DNA from: CAYMTR01 sp964393405
Lineage (GTDB): Bacteria; Bacteroidota; Bacteroidia; Bacteroidales; Prolixibacteraceae
Length of the DNA: 64,000 nucleotides
Assembly (NCBI GenBank): GCA_964393405.1
Contig: CAYMTR010000003.1
Span: forward strand, 73,859 to 137,858
Reading direction: 5' to 3'
In this document: positions 1-8,398 of the stretch, piece by piece
How the letters are laid out: each line of letters begins with the position of its first letter
Position numbering within the stretch: the first letter of the stretch is position 1
Program-made: the position numbers and the translations under genes
Notes under the pieces: generated by a model
Database searches by the model: none
What the model was told of the DNA's origin: nothing
Seen by the model: the letters and a program-made list of their open reading frames with translations, nothing else

Positions 1-479
1 TCCTTGACTGTAAACCAACTTTATTCAGAGTAATGCCAAACACGGGTGTTGCAATACAAGAGTCTATGTCGTGTATCGCATCATTCAATGAAACTAATGA
101 ACAAAAGGAAGCTATAAAAAAGATCTTCAGTCAGCTTGGTGAAGTGCTTTTTATCTCGGAGGAATTAATGCCTGCTGCAACAGCTTTAGCTGGATGCGGA
201 ATTGCATTTGCACTACGATTTATTAGAGCTTCAATTCAAGCCGGAGTCGAAATCGGCTTTAGTGCAGAAGATGCAAAAATCCTGGCTTCTCAAATAACTA
301 AAGGTGCTGCTGAATTAATTTTAAAGAATAATTCACATCCGGAAGCCGAAATTGATAAAGTGACTACTCCAAAGGGAATTACTATTACCGGATTGAACGA
401 AATGGAGCATTCGGGATTTAGTTCGTCAATAATTAAAGGAATTATGGCTTCATACAATAAGATTGAAAGGAAGGAATAA
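1..479 (+). CDS. proC: Pyrroline-5-carboxylate reductase, 5'-truncated by the window edge
   Basis: This is the C-terminal part (about 159 residues of a family length near 265-270) of the NADPH-dependent enzyme for the last step of proline synthesis. The frame is already open at base 3 and reads through RVMPNTGVAIQESM, which matches the conserved VMPNTP-like segment after the Rossmann domain. The dimerisation domain follows, with the family block resembling ALAGCGIAFALRFIRA and GFSAEDA. The Met codon at base 33 is internal, not a start. proB and proA follow on the same strand after a gap of about 180 bp that holds a possible terminator and a promoter, so proC may be the last gene of an upstream unit. 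Identification is confident; the N-terminus lies outside the window. Confidence 0.93.
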   Translation, partial: LDCKPTLFRVMPNTGVAIQESMSCIASFNETNEQKEAIKKIFSQLGEVLFISEELMPAATALAGCGIAFALRFIRASIQAGVEIGFSAEDAKILASQITKGAAELILKNNSHPEAEIDKVTTPKGITITGLNEMEHSGFSSSIIKGIMASYNKIERKE

Positions 480-571
480 TCTTTAATTTGTATTTTTAAC
501 GACTTCTGAAAGCTTATTTAATAAGGTCTCAGCTCTTTTCTTTTACCAAGAGTTCAATTTCTATTATTTAT

Positions 572-606
572 CTTGAAATTATTAGATTCAAGTGTTTATT
601 TTTTTT
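572..606 (+). terminator. Weak hairpin plus T-tract after proC
   Basis: CTTGAA (572-577) can pair with TTCAAG (587-592), and a T-rich run follows (594-606). The stem is only 6 bp and AT-rich, so it is a weak candidate for terminating proC before the proB promoter. Confidence 0.35.
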
Positions 607-638
607 GTTCTTTGAATAAAAATAATGACATTTGTCAT
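605..638 (+). promoter_or_regulatory. Candidate proB promoter overlapped by a 14-bp palindrome
   Basis: TTG (605-607), a 19-bp spacer and GACATTTG (627-634, 7 of 8 matches to TAnnTTTG) resemble a Bacteroidota promoter. An inverted repeat ATGACA-TT-TGTCAT (625-638) lies across the -7 element, which is where a repressor would act. The proB start is about 20-30 bp downstream. The regulator is unknown; this is an inference from position and symmetry. Confidence 0.35.
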
Positions 639-657
639 GTTTTCATTATCATCATGA

Positions 658-1746
658 ATGAACAATATGAAATTTAAGAGGGTTGCAATTAAAATTGGTA
701 GTAACGTTCTGGCTACTAAAGATGGTTCACTTGATGTTGAAAGAGTGGCACATATAGTAGAACAGGTTTCTATTTTGCTTAAAAAGAAAGTGGAAGTAAT
801 TCTGATTTCTTCAGGTGCTGTTGCTTCAGGTAGGGCTATGTTTCCTGTAGAAAACAAAATTGATACTGTTTCTGCGCGTCAATTATGGTCAGCAATAGGT
901 CAGGTTAAGTTGATGAACACTTATTCTGGTTTGTTTGGTGAATGTGGCTTACATTGTGCTCAGGTTCTTACTACTAAAGAAAACTTCAGCGACAGGCGCC
1001 ATTATCTCAATATGAAAAATTGTATTTCAACCTTATTGGAAAATGGAGTTGTACCAATTGTAAACGAAAATGATACTATATCTGTTTCTGAATTGATGTT
1101 TACTGATAATGATGAATTGTCAGGATTGATTTCTTCAATGATGAATTGTGAAGCTTTATTAATTCTTTCAAATGTTGATGGTATATATAACGGAAAACCG
1201 GGTGATGAAGGAGTGTCAGTAATACCTGAGATTTCTTCAAGCGACCATTCAATGGCTGAATTTATTTCGCAACAGAAATCAGGTTTAGGCAGAGGTGGGA
1301 TGCATACTAAATTCAGTGTTGCAAGAAAGATTGCCGCTGAAGGAATACCAGTTTATATCGCAAATGGGAAAAGGGAAAATATAATTGTTGACATTTTAAA
1401 AGGAGAAAATATCGTTTATACTCTCTTCAAGCAAAATGGTAAAAAATTGAAAAGCAACAAAAAGTGGCTTGCTCACTCTACTAGTTTTGCCAAAGGGAAA
1501 GTGTTTGTAAACGAGGGAGCTAAAGCTGCTTTGTCGAATGTTGGCGCCAATAGTTTGTTGTTGATAGGAGTAGTTGACATAGAAGGATTTTTCAAACAAG
1601 GTGATATTATAAGTATTATTGATGGCGAAGGAAATGTTTTGGGTCTTGGAAAATCTCAGTATGACTCCGATGATGCTATTAATTTGATTGGGAAAAAAGC
1701 TGCAAAACCCCTTATTTATTACGATTACATGTATCTTTATGACTAA
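658..1746 (+). CDS. proB: Glutamate 5-kinase
   Basis: ProB phosphorylates glutamate to gamma-glutamyl phosphate, the first step of proline synthesis, in the cytosol. The 362 residues fit the long form of the family: an amino-acid-kinase domain (about 5-255, opening VAIKIGSNVLA, with ISSGAVASGR, VPIVNENDTIS and GRGGMHTK) followed by a PUA domain (about 275-355). Start codons at 658 and 667 are both possible; both leave the kinase core intact. proA begins 53 bp downstream on the same strand, consistent with co-transcription and with ProB passing its unstable product to ProA. Feedback inhibition by proline is typical of the family but cannot be read from sequence alone. Confidence 0.95.
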   Translation: MNNMKFKRVAIKIGSNVLATKDGSLDVERVAHIVEQVSILLKKKVEVILISSGAVASGRAMFPVENKIDTVSARQLWSAIGQVKLMNTYSGLFGECGLHCAQVLTTKENFSDRRHYLNMKNCISTLLENGVVPIVNENDTISVSELMFTDNDELSGLISSMMNCEALLILSNVDGIYNGKPGDEGVSVIPEISSSDHSMAEFISQQKSGLGRGGMHTKFSVARKIAAEGIPVYIANGKRENIIVDILKGENIVYTLFKQNGKKLKSNKKWLAHSTSFAKGKVFVNEGAKAALSNVGANSLLLIGVVDIEGFFKQGDIISIIDGEGNVLGLGKSQYDSDDAINLIGKKAAKPLIYYDYMYLYD

Positions 1747-1799
1747 ATTTTTATTATAGTTTAAGAGCAATATTTGGATTTTAAAACTTACTAAACATT

Positions 1800-3047
1800 A
1801 TGGATTGTACTCAAATTTTTGAAAACGTACTGAAAGCAAGCCGTAAATTGAATTTACTGGATGGCGAGAAGATAAATGCTATTTTAAATGATTTAGCTGA
1901 CGCTTCTGAAATTAGTTGTGACTTTATTCTTTCTGAGAATAAAAAGGATTCATCTCTTATGGATGTTGCTGATCCTAAGTATGACAGATTAAAATTAACT
2001 GAAGAAAGAATAAAAGGAATAGCTGAAGATATCAGAAATGTAGCTTCTTTGCCTTCTCCGCTTGGCAGAAAACTTTCAGAAACAATCCGTCCGAATGGAT
2101 TAAAAATTACTAGGATATCAGTTCCTTTCGGAGTGATTGGTATTATATACGAAGCCCGTCCTAATGTAACTTTTGATGTTTTCTCTCTTTGCTTAAAATC
2201 GGGAAATGCTTGTGTTCTGAAAGGTGGAAGTGATGCATTTAATTCAAATACCGCAATAGTAAGCATAATTCATGATGTGCTAAAAAGATATGATGTTGAT
2301 GTAAACATTTTAACTTTATTACCTTCTGGAAGGGAAGAAACTGCTCAATTGCTTAATGCACGAGGATATGTCGATTTGATTATTCCAAGGGGCAGTCAGA
2401 GCCTTATTGATTTTGTAAGAAAAAATGCTTCAATACCGGTGATTGAGACTGGAGCAGGAATTTGTCATACTTATTTTGATGAATTTGGTGACAAGGTGAA
2501 GGGGCGTGATATTGTCAATAACGCCAAAACAAGAAGAGTGAGCGTGTGTAATGCCCTTGATTGTCTTTTAATTAATAGAAAGCGACTTGATGATCTTTAC
2601 TTTATTACTGAGCTTTTGAAGAATTCAAATGTGGTAATTTATGCCGACGAATATTCATATCCATTTTTAAAGGGCAAATACCCCTCTGATTTGTTGGAAC
2701 ATGCAACAGAAGAGTCGTTTGGTACCGAATTCTTATCTTATAAGATGGCAATCAAAACCGTAGATTCTTTTGAAGATGCAATAACCCAGATCAATAATTA
2801 TGGTTCTAAACACAGTGAAGCTATTATTTCTGAAGACCTTGAAAACGTTAGAGCCTTCCTTAAAAGGGTTGATGCTTCTTCTGTTTATTCAAATACATCT
2901 ACAGCATACACTGACGGTGCTCAATTTGGTTTAGGTGCCGAAATCGGCATTTCAACGCAAAAATTACATGCCCGGGGGCCCATGGGTCTCGAAGAAATGA
3001 CATCCTATAAATGGATAATTGAGGGTGATGGTCAAATAAGACCTTAA
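1800..3047 (+). CDS. proA: Glutamate-5-semialdehyde dehydrogenase (gamma-glutamyl phosphate reductase)
   Basis: ProA reduces gamma-glutamyl phosphate to glutamate-5-semialdehyde with NADPH. The 415-residue protein has the aldehyde-dehydrogenase fold with the family landmarks PFGVIGIIYEARPNVT, VLKGGSDAFNSN, IPRGSQSLI and VIETGAGICHTY. The nucleophilic Cys sits in RRVSVCNALD (about residue 240), and the C-terminal GAEIGISTQKLHARGPMGLEE block is present. It directly follows proB and precedes the transcarbamylase by 55 bp, making a proline/arginine gene cluster. Confidence 0.96.
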   Translation: MDCTQIFENVLKASRKLNLLDGEKINAILNDLADASEISCDFILSENKKDSSLMDVADPKYDRLKLTEERIKGIAEDIRNVASLPSPLGRKLSETIRPNGLKITRISVPFGVIGIIYEARPNVTFDVFSLCLKSGNACVLKGGSDAFNSNTAIVSIIHDVLKRYDVDVNILTLLPSGREETAQLLNARGYVDLIIPRGSQSLIDFVRKNASIPVIETGAGICHTYFDEFGDKVKGRDIVNNAKTRRVSVCNALDCLLINRKRLDDLYFITELLKNSNVVIYADEYSYPFLKGKYPSDLLEHATEESFGTEFLSYKMAIKTVDSFEDAITQINNYGSKHSEAIISEDLENVRAFLKRVDASSVYSNTSTAYTDGAQFGLGAEIGISTQKLHARGPMGLEEMTSYKWIIEGDGQIRP

Positions 3048-3102
3048 TAATATTTTAATATTCTCCAGAAGCAATTTTTTTAAATATTCAAATTGATTCA
3101 TT

Positions 3103-4053
3103 ATGAAACATTTTACTTCAGTAAACGATTTGCCTTCCATTAAAGAAGCTTTGGATGAAGCATTTATTGTTAAAAAAAATCCTTATGATTTTCAACATCT
3201 TGGGAAAAACAAAACCATGATTTTAATGTTCTTTAACTCCAGTTTGAGAACCAGATTAAGCACTCAAAAGGCTGCTGAAAATATGGGAATGAAAGTGATG
3301 GTTCTTGATGTAAACCTTGGCGCATGGAAGCTTGAAACTGAAAGGGGTGTGATTATGGATGGAGATAAAGCAGAACATCTTCTTGAGGCAATACCTGTTA
3401 TTGGTTCTTATGCAGACATAATTGGAGTTCGATCTTTCGCACAGTTCAACAGTAGGGACGAGGACTATTCTGAAAATGTTCTTAGCCAGTTTGTTAAATA
3501 TTCAGGAGTCCCAGTTGTAAGCATGGAAGCGGCAACAAGACATCCTTTGCAAAGTTTTGCTGATCTTATTACCATGGTTGAGTATAAAAAGGTTGAAAAG
3601 CCAAAGGTCGTTTTGACATGGGCACCTCATCCAAGGGCTTTGCCTCAGGCTGTTCCTAACTCATTTGTTGAATGGATGAAAGCTGCCGATTATGATTTGG
3701 TAGTAACACATCCTGAAGGTTATGAACTTGCCTCTGAGTTTATGGGCGATTTAAAGCCTGAATATGATCAAAATAAAGCTTTTAAAGGTGCAGATTTCAT
3801 TTATGCAAAGAATTGGGCATCTTATTCCGATTACGGGAAAATTCTATCAAAAGATATGAATTGGACAGTATCGGATAGGCAAATGGCTTTGACCAATGAT
3901 GCTAAATTTATGCATTGCCTCCCTGTAAGGAGAAATATGATTGTTACCGATGATGTAATTGAAAGTAAAAATTCTATTGTGATTCCTGAGGCAGCAAACA
4001 GGGTTGTATCCGCACAAGCAGTTCTAAAAATGATACTTGAAGATTTGAAATAA
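3103..4053 (+). CDS. argF': N-succinylornithine (or N-acetylornithine) carbamoyltransferase, ArgF' type
   Basis: This enzyme carbamoylates an N-acylated ornithine in the Bacteroidota version of arginine synthesis. The 316 residues carry the variant carbamoyl-phosphate motif FFNSSLRTR (43-51) instead of the STRTR of ordinary OTCases, the conserved HPLQSFADL, and HCLPVRR near residue 270. The protein resembles the Bacteroides fragilis succinylornithine enzyme as I remember it (for example LETERGVIMDGDK). The residue that discriminates acyl groups in the literature (Pro90 in B. fragilis SOTCase, Glu92 in Xanthomonas AOTCase) is Ala90 here, in DGDKAEHLLEA. Absence of Glu argues for succinylornithine, but that is inference. 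It is the last gene of the run and is followed by a terminator. Confidence 0.9.
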   Translation: MKHFTSVNDLPSIKEALDEAFIVKKNPYDFQHLGKNKTMILMFFNSSLRTRLSTQKAAENMGMKVMVLDVNLGAWKLETERGVIMDGDKAEHLLEAIPVIGSYADIIGVRSFAQFNSRDEDYSENVLSQFVKYSGVPVVSMEAATRHPLQSFADLITMVEYKKVEKPKVVLTWAPHPRALPQAVPNSFVEWMKAADYDLVVTHPEGYELASEFMGDLKPEYDQNKAFKGADFIYAKNWASYSDYGKILSKDMNWTVSDRQMALTNDAKFMHCLPVRRNMIVTDDVIESKNSIVIPEAANRVVSAQAVLKMILEDLK

Positions 4054-4057
4054 AAAA

Positions 4058-4086
4058 ATCCCGAAGTAAACCTTCGGGATTTTTTA
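4058..4086. terminator. Bidirectional terminator between argF' and ilvN
   Basis: ATCCCGAAG (4058-4066) pairs perfectly with CTTCGGGAT (4072-4080) around a 5-nt loop. An A-run precedes it and a T-run follows, so it can terminate the + strand argF' unit and the - strand ilv operon. Confidence 0.85.
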
Positions 4087-4102
4087 TCAGTATAATATTG
4101 TT

Positions 4103-4648
4103 TTATGCATCAATAACCTGCAGCATTTCGTCTCTTTCTTTTAGAAATTCTGAAAGATGCTCTATCGGTGATCTTGTGATTGCAACCTTTCCTGACCGTA
4201 CAAACTGTAAGACTTTAAACTCGTTTAATTCTGTGAAGAACTCCTGGGTTTCTTCTGAATGTCCGGTTTTCTCAATTACAGTATAGTCTTTGGTAATCTC
4301 CATTATCCTTGCATTGTGCTTTCTAACTAGCTTTTCAATCTTGTTGCTTACTGTCAATGCCTCCGTAGATACTTTGTAAAGCGCTACTTCTTGATAGATA
4401 ATCTCGTCGTTAGTATGGTAATATGCCTTAAGTACTTCAACTTGTTTTTCAATCTGACCTACAATCTTTTTAACCTGCTCCTCGGTCGATTCTACAACAA
4501 TTGTAAACTTACTGACACCCTTTATTGATGACTCAGAAACAGTCAAACTTTCAATGTTCACTTTCCTTCTTGTGAAAATTATTGTGATTCTATTGAGTAG
4601 TCCAATGTGGTTTTCTGAATATGCTGTTATGTTATATTCTTTTTTCAT
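4103..4648 (-). CDS. ilvN: Acetolactate synthase, regulatory small subunit
   Basis: IlvN/IlvH binds the catalytic subunit IlvB, raises its activity and confers feedback inhibition by branched-chain amino acids. The 181 residues begin with an ACT domain (about 1-75, NITAYSENHIGLLNRITIIF), followed by the small-subunit C-terminal domain (about 90-165). The length fits the long IlvH-like class. It lies 29 bp downstream of ilvB and is the last gene of ilvDBN, ending just before a shared terminator. Confidence 0.93.
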   Translation of the reverse strand: MKKEYNITAYSENHIGLLNRITIIFTRRKVNIESLTVSESSIKGVSKFTIVVESTEEQVKKIVGQIEKQVEVLKAYYHTNDEIIYQEVALYKVSTEALTVSNKIEKLVRKHNARIMEITKDYTVIEKTGHSEETQEFFTELNEFKVLQFVRSGKVAITRSPIEHLSEFLKERDEMLQVIDA

Positions 4649-4677
4649 CTCTAATTTATTTTAAAGGTTAATTGAGT

Positions 4678-6381
4678 TTAAGAATTTGGTTTTTCCAATA
4701 TTATTTCAGAAACACTTGCGCCTGTTGGAACCATTGGAAATACGTTATCTTCTTTATCAACAACAACTTCTAAAAGGTATGGACCCTTATGTGAAATCAT
4801 TTCTTCAATTGCACCTTCAAGTTCTGAGTTGAGTTCAACTTTCTTTGCACTGATACCAAAAGCACCTGCAAGTTTTATGAAGTCAGGATTTTTTAGTTCG
4901 GTAAACGAATACCTTTTTTCAAAGAAAAGCTCCTGCCATTGTCTTACCATCCCCAGGAAATGATTATTCAGGATGATTATTTTTACAGGTATATCCTCCT
5001 GAGCAATTGTTCCCATCTCCTGCATTGTCATTTGAAATCCTCCATCACCTATGAATGCAATGACTGTACGATCCGGCCGACCAATCTGAGCACCAACAGC
5101 GGCAGGTAAGCCAAATCCCATTGTGCCAAGTCCTCCGGAAGTAATCATACTTCTTGTTTTCTTAAATTTGAAATAGCGGGATGCTATCATTTGCTGTTGT
5201 CCAACATCGGTTACACATATAGCGTCAGCATCTACTTTTTCTGAAGCTATTCTAACAGCTTCTCCCATTGATATTTTACCGTTGTTTCTGTAAATATCTT
5301 TCTTTATTACTTTCTCAAATTCAATTTCGTAAGCTTCTTTAAACTCCTGAATCCATTCTTTGTGTTCATTCTTGTTTATCAGAGGAAGCAACATCGTCAA
5401 AACACTCTTTGCGTCACCTAAAACAGGATATTCGGTTTTAACAATTTTATTGATTTCTGATGGGTCAACTTCAATGTGCATGATTTTTGCCTGTTTTGCA
5501 TATGCGCTAAGCTTACCTGTTACCCTGTCGTCAAATCTCATTCCAATTCCAATGAGTAAATCGCATTCATTTGTCTTGATGTTTGGAGCATAATTGCCAT
5601 GCATTCCAAGCATTCCTACATTCAGCGGGTGATCTGAAGGCACTGCCGAATTTCCAAGCATAGTCCACGCTGCTGGTATATCTGCTTTTTCTATCAATGA
5701 AATTAGCTCTTTTTCTGCTCCTGATATTATTACTCCGTGTCCAACAAGAATGAAAGGCTTCTTTGCTTTGTTTATTGCATTTGCAGCTGCTATTACTTGT
5801 TTCTCATCTATTGGATAATAGGGAATATAACTTCTGATTTTTGTACACTTCTCATAAGAAAAATCGAGTTCTGCAAATTGAACGTCTTTAGCTACGTCAA
5901 TCAATACTGGTCCCGGTCTTCCTGAGCTTGCAATATAGAAAGCTTTTGCCATTACTTCTGGAATCTCAGAAGCATTGGTAAGCTGATAATTCCATTTTGT
6001 AACAGGCATTGACATGCCAACTATATCTGATTCCTGAAAAGCATCTGTGCCTAATAATGGAGATGCCACTTGACCTGTGATGCAAACTACAGGAGTTGAA
6101 TCAATCATAGCATCAGCAATTCCTGTAACCAGATTTGTCGCTCCGGGACCTGATGTCGCAAAGCATACTCCTGTTCTTCCTGTAACTCTTGCATAACTTT
6201 GGGCAGCGTGAATAGCACCCTGTTCATGGCGGGTAAGAATATGACGCAAATTATCGCGATGATCATATAATGCATCATATATTGGCATAATAGCCCCACC
6301 GGGATAACCGAATATTGTTTCAACTCCTTCTTCTAAGAGCGAACGTATTATTGCTTCTGAACCGTTTATTCTTTCTGACAT
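4678..6381 (-). CDS. ilvB: Acetolactate synthase, catalytic large subunit
   Basis: This is the ThDP/FAD-dependent enzyme that condenses two pyruvates (or pyruvate and 2-oxobutyrate) at the start of valine, leucine and isoleucine synthesis. Visible motifs in the 567 residues are the N-terminal GSEAIIRSLLEEGVETIFGY, the ThDP-activating Glu in RHEQGAIHAA (about residue 52), the FAD-binding middle domain (GMLGMHGNYAPN) and the ThDP/Mg motif FIGDGGFQMTMQE. The gene lies 16 bp downstream of ilvD in the attenuated operon. Length and motifs are complete. Confidence 0.96.
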   Translation of the reverse strand: MSERINGSEAIIRSLLEEGVETIFGYPGGAIMPIYDALYDHRDNLRHILTRHEQGAIHAAQSYARVTGRTGVCFATSGPGATNLVTGIADAMIDSTPVVCITGQVASPLLGTDAFQESDIVGMSMPVTKWNYQLTNASEIPEVMAKAFYIASSGRPGPVLIDVAKDVQFAELDFSYEKCTKIRSYIPYYPIDEKQVIAAANAINKAKKPFILVGHGVIISGAEKELISLIEKADIPAAWTMLGNSAVPSDHPLNVGMLGMHGNYAPNIKTNECDLLIGIGMRFDDRVTGKLSAYAKQAKIMHIEVDPSEINKIVKTEYPVLGDAKSVLTMLLPLINKNEHKEWIQEFKEAYEIEFEKVIKKDIYRNNGKISMGEAVRIASEKVDADAICVTDVGQQQMIASRYFKFKKTRSMITSGGLGTMGFGLPAAVGAQIGRPDRTVIAFIGDGGFQMTMQEMGTIAQEDIPVKIIILNNHFLGMVRQWQELFFEKRYSFTELKNPDFIKLAGAFGISAKKVELNSELEGAIEEMISHKGPYLLEVVVDKEDNVFPMVPTGASVSEIILEKPNS

Positions 6382-6397
6382 ATTATAAGTATTATTA

Positions 6398-8218
6398 TTA
6401 AATTATACGAACAGCACCTTTATCAGATGAACTAACCAAACTTGCGTATGCTTTAAGTGCTTTGCTTATCTCTCTTTTTCTATTTGGCATGAATGCTTCA
6501 TTGCCCTTTGCAAGTTCATCTGCTCTTCTCTGTTCTATTTCTTTTTCACTAATTATTAAATTGATACTTCTGTTTGGGATATCAATTTCTATCTTGTCTC
6601 CATTTCTGACTAGTCCAATCTCACCTCCAGCTGCTGCTTCAGGCGAAACATGGCCTATAGATAATCCTGAAGTACCTCCTGAAAATCGTCCGTCTGTAAC
6701 AAGGGCACAAGCTTTATCAAGTTTTACTGTTTTTATATATGAAGTTGGATAAAGCATTTCCTGCATGCCTGGACCTCCCTTTGGACCTTCATATAAAATG
6801 AAAACAACATCGCCAGCCTGAACTTCTTCACCAAGAATTCCATTGCATGCATCTTCCTGTGAATGAAATACTTTTGCTGTTCCCGAGAATTTGTATACAG
6901 AGGGATCTACTCCGGCAGTTTTGACGATACAGCCATCTTTGGCAATATTGCCAAAGAGAACTGCGAGACCTCCTTCTTTATTATATGCGTTATCAATATT
7001 CCGGATGCAACCTTTTTCCCTATCTAGGTCTGCTTCCTTAAAATTATTATCCTGACTGGCCATTACAAGGTTAAACTTATTACCCGGTGCTGCAAGATAT
7101 ATTTTACGTGCTTTATCAGTTGAACTATTTCTAATTAGATCAAATTTGTCTAAAACTTCTCCAATTGTATTTCTGTCTACCCTTAAGGCGCTTCTGTCTA
7201 AAAGTCCCGCTCTGTCAAGTTCACCTAAAATTCCCATAATACCTCCGGCTCTGTTAACATCTTCCATATGGTATTTTGAACTTGGTGCAACTTTGCATAA
7301 ATTAGGAACTTTGCGTGAAAGCTGATCTATATCTGCCATTGTAAAATCAACTCCCGCTTCGTGTGCAATTGCAAGTAAGTGAAGAATTGTATTAGTGCTA
7401 CCTCCCATACCGATATCTAATGTCATTGCATTCATAAATGCTTTCTTGGAAGCTATGGAACGAGGTAAAACTTTATCATTTCCCTTATAATAATACTCTT
7501 CAGCATTTTCAACAATCAGGTCGGCTGCTTCCATGAAAAGATCCATCCTGAGTTTGTGAGTAGCTACAACTGTGCCATTCCCGGGTAGTGCTAATCCAAT
7601 GGCTTCAGCCAAACTGTTCATGGAGTTTGCAGTAAAAAGTCCTGAGCATGAACCACAAGTAGGGCAAGCACCTCTTTCAACTTTTTCTACCAATTCATCA
7701 GGTATATTTTTATCGGCACCCATTACCATTGCATCAACGAGGTCATATTTATTTCCATCAATTGTGCCTGCTTCCATAGGGCCTCCTGAAACAAAAATTG
7801 CAGGAATGTTTAGTCTCATTGCTGCCATCATCATTCCCGGGGTTATCTTGTCACAATTAGAAATGCATATCATTGCATCTATTGTATGTGCATTGCACAT
7901 ATACTCAACACTATCAGCAATAAGATCCCTTGATGGTAAGGAATATAACATCCCGTTATGTCCCATTGCTATCCCATCATCAATAGCTATTGTGTTGAAC
8001 TCAGCTGCAAAACATCCTTTTTCAGCTATCCTTTTCTTAATTATCTGTCCTATTTCATGAAGATGAACATGACCGGGAACCATTTGGGTGAATGAATTCA
8101 CGACAGCTATTACTGGTCTGTTCATTTGTTCTTCTGTCATCCCGTTTGCTCTCCATAAAGCCCGGGCTCCGGCCATTTTTCGGCCTTGGGTACTTGTTGC
8201 ACTTCTAAGTATTGTCAT
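6398..8218 (-). CDS. ilvD: Dihydroxy-acid dehydratase
   Basis: IlvD dehydrates 2,3-dihydroxy-isovalerate and -methylvalerate to the 2-oxo acids with an Fe-S cluster. The cluster cysteines are visible in CISNCDKITPGM and CPTCGSCSGL, and the C-terminal block VTDGRFSGGTSGLSIGH is present. I place the start at the ATG at 8218 (MTILRSATSTQG), giving 606 residues. An in-frame ATG at 8245 would put the U-tract of the attenuator inside the gene and add a phenylalanine/lysine-rich tail with no family counterpart. It is the first structural gene after the leader peptide, so its expression should depend on read-through of the hairpin at 8241-8263. Confidence 0.95.
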   Translation of the reverse strand: MTILRSATSTQGRKMAGARALWRANGMTEEQMNRPVIAVVNSFTQMVPGHVHLHEIGQIIKKRIAEKGCFAAEFNTIAIDDGIAMGHNGMLYSLPSRDLIADSVEYMCNAHTIDAMICISNCDKITPGMMMAAMRLNIPAIFVSGGPMEAGTIDGNKYDLVDAMVMGADKNIPDELVEKVERGACPTCGSCSGLFTANSMNSLAEAIGLALPGNGTVVATHKLRMDLFMEAADLIVENAEEYYYKGNDKVLPRSIASKKAFMNAMTLDIGMGGSTNTILHLLAIAHEAGVDFTMADIDQLSRKVPNLCKVAPSSKYHMEDVNRAGGIMGILGELDRAGLLDRSALRVDRNTIGEVLDKFDLIRNSSTDKARKIYLAAPGNKFNLVMASQDNNFKEADLDREKGCIRNIDNAYNKEGGLAVLFGNIAKDGCIVKTAGVDPSVYKFSGTAKVFHSQEDACNGILGEEVQAGDVVFILYEGPKGGPGMQEMLYPTSYIKTVKLDKACALVTDGRFSGGTSGLSIGHVSPEAAAGGEIGLVRNGDKIEIDIPNRSINLIISEKEIEQRRADELAKGNEAFMPNRKREISKALKAYASLVSSSDKGAVRII

Positions 8219-8232
8219 ATCGATTTTTTTAT

Positions 8233-8263
8233 AAAAAAAAACCATCCTCTTTTTGAGAATGGT
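8233..8263 (-). terminator. Attenuator terminator of the ilvDBN operon (segments 3 and 4)
   Basis: Read on the minus strand, ACCATTCTC (8263-8255) pairs with GAGGATGGT (8249-8241) through nine pairs including one G-U. The loop is 5 nt, and an uninterrupted run of eight T (8240-8233) follows, about 15 nt before the ilvD start. Segment 3 is also the perfect partner of the upstream segment at 8299-8307, so the terminator competes with an antiterminator. Confidence 0.85.
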
Positions 8264-8298
8264 CTGTTAATATTTTTTTGATTTATTTACATCACTTA

Positions 8299-8358
8299 AC
8301 CATTCTCACTTCTTAGAAATGACGACCACTACTACTAGTAGTACTACTTCAAGAATGG
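8299..8358 (-). promoter_or_regulatory. Antiterminator and anti-antiterminator segments of the ilv attenuator (segments 1 and 2)
   Basis: Minus-strand segment 2, GAGAATGGT (8307-8299), overlaps the leader-peptide stop codon. It is a perfect 9-nt complement of segment 3 (8263-8255), giving an antiterminator. Segment 1, CCATTCT (8358-8352), inside the leader peptide, is a 7-nt complement of AGAATGG in segment 2, extendable by two wobble pairs. A ribosome stalled in the valine/leucine run (8347-8318) would cover or lie just past segment 1, so 2:3 could form and transcription could continue. Fast translation to the stop would mask segment 2 and allow 3:4. This mirrors enteric ilv attenuators; the mechanism is inferred. 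Confidence 0.75.
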
Positions 8359-8380
8359 ATATGTTCAGTAAATTCTTCAC
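8306..8380 (-). CDS. ilvL: Leader peptide of the ilv operon, rich in valine, leucine and isoleucine
   Basis: A 24-codon reading frame starts with GTG at 8380 and ends with TGA at 8308-8306. It encodes VKNLLNISILEVV followed by LLVVVVVISKK. Fifteen of the 24 residues (start codon not counted) are Val, Leu or Ile, including ten in a row (residues 12-21). It lies about 15-20 nt downstream of a good promoter and just upstream of the competing hairpins, so its role is to sense charged branched-chain tRNAs rather than to act as a protein. No ATG is available in frame: the nearest upstream in-frame codon is a TAA 12 nt before the GTG. The symbol ilvL is by analogy with enteric leaders. Confidence 0.82.
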   Translation of the reverse strand: MKNLLNISILEVVLLVVVVVISKK

Positions 8381-8398
8381 TTTATTTTCTTATGAAAG

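Noticed and set aside
8218..8245. ilvD starting at the upstream ATG at 8245.
   Set aside because: It would place the U-tract and part of the attenuator stem in the coding region and add residues absent from the family; the ATG at 8218 gives the normal N-terminus.
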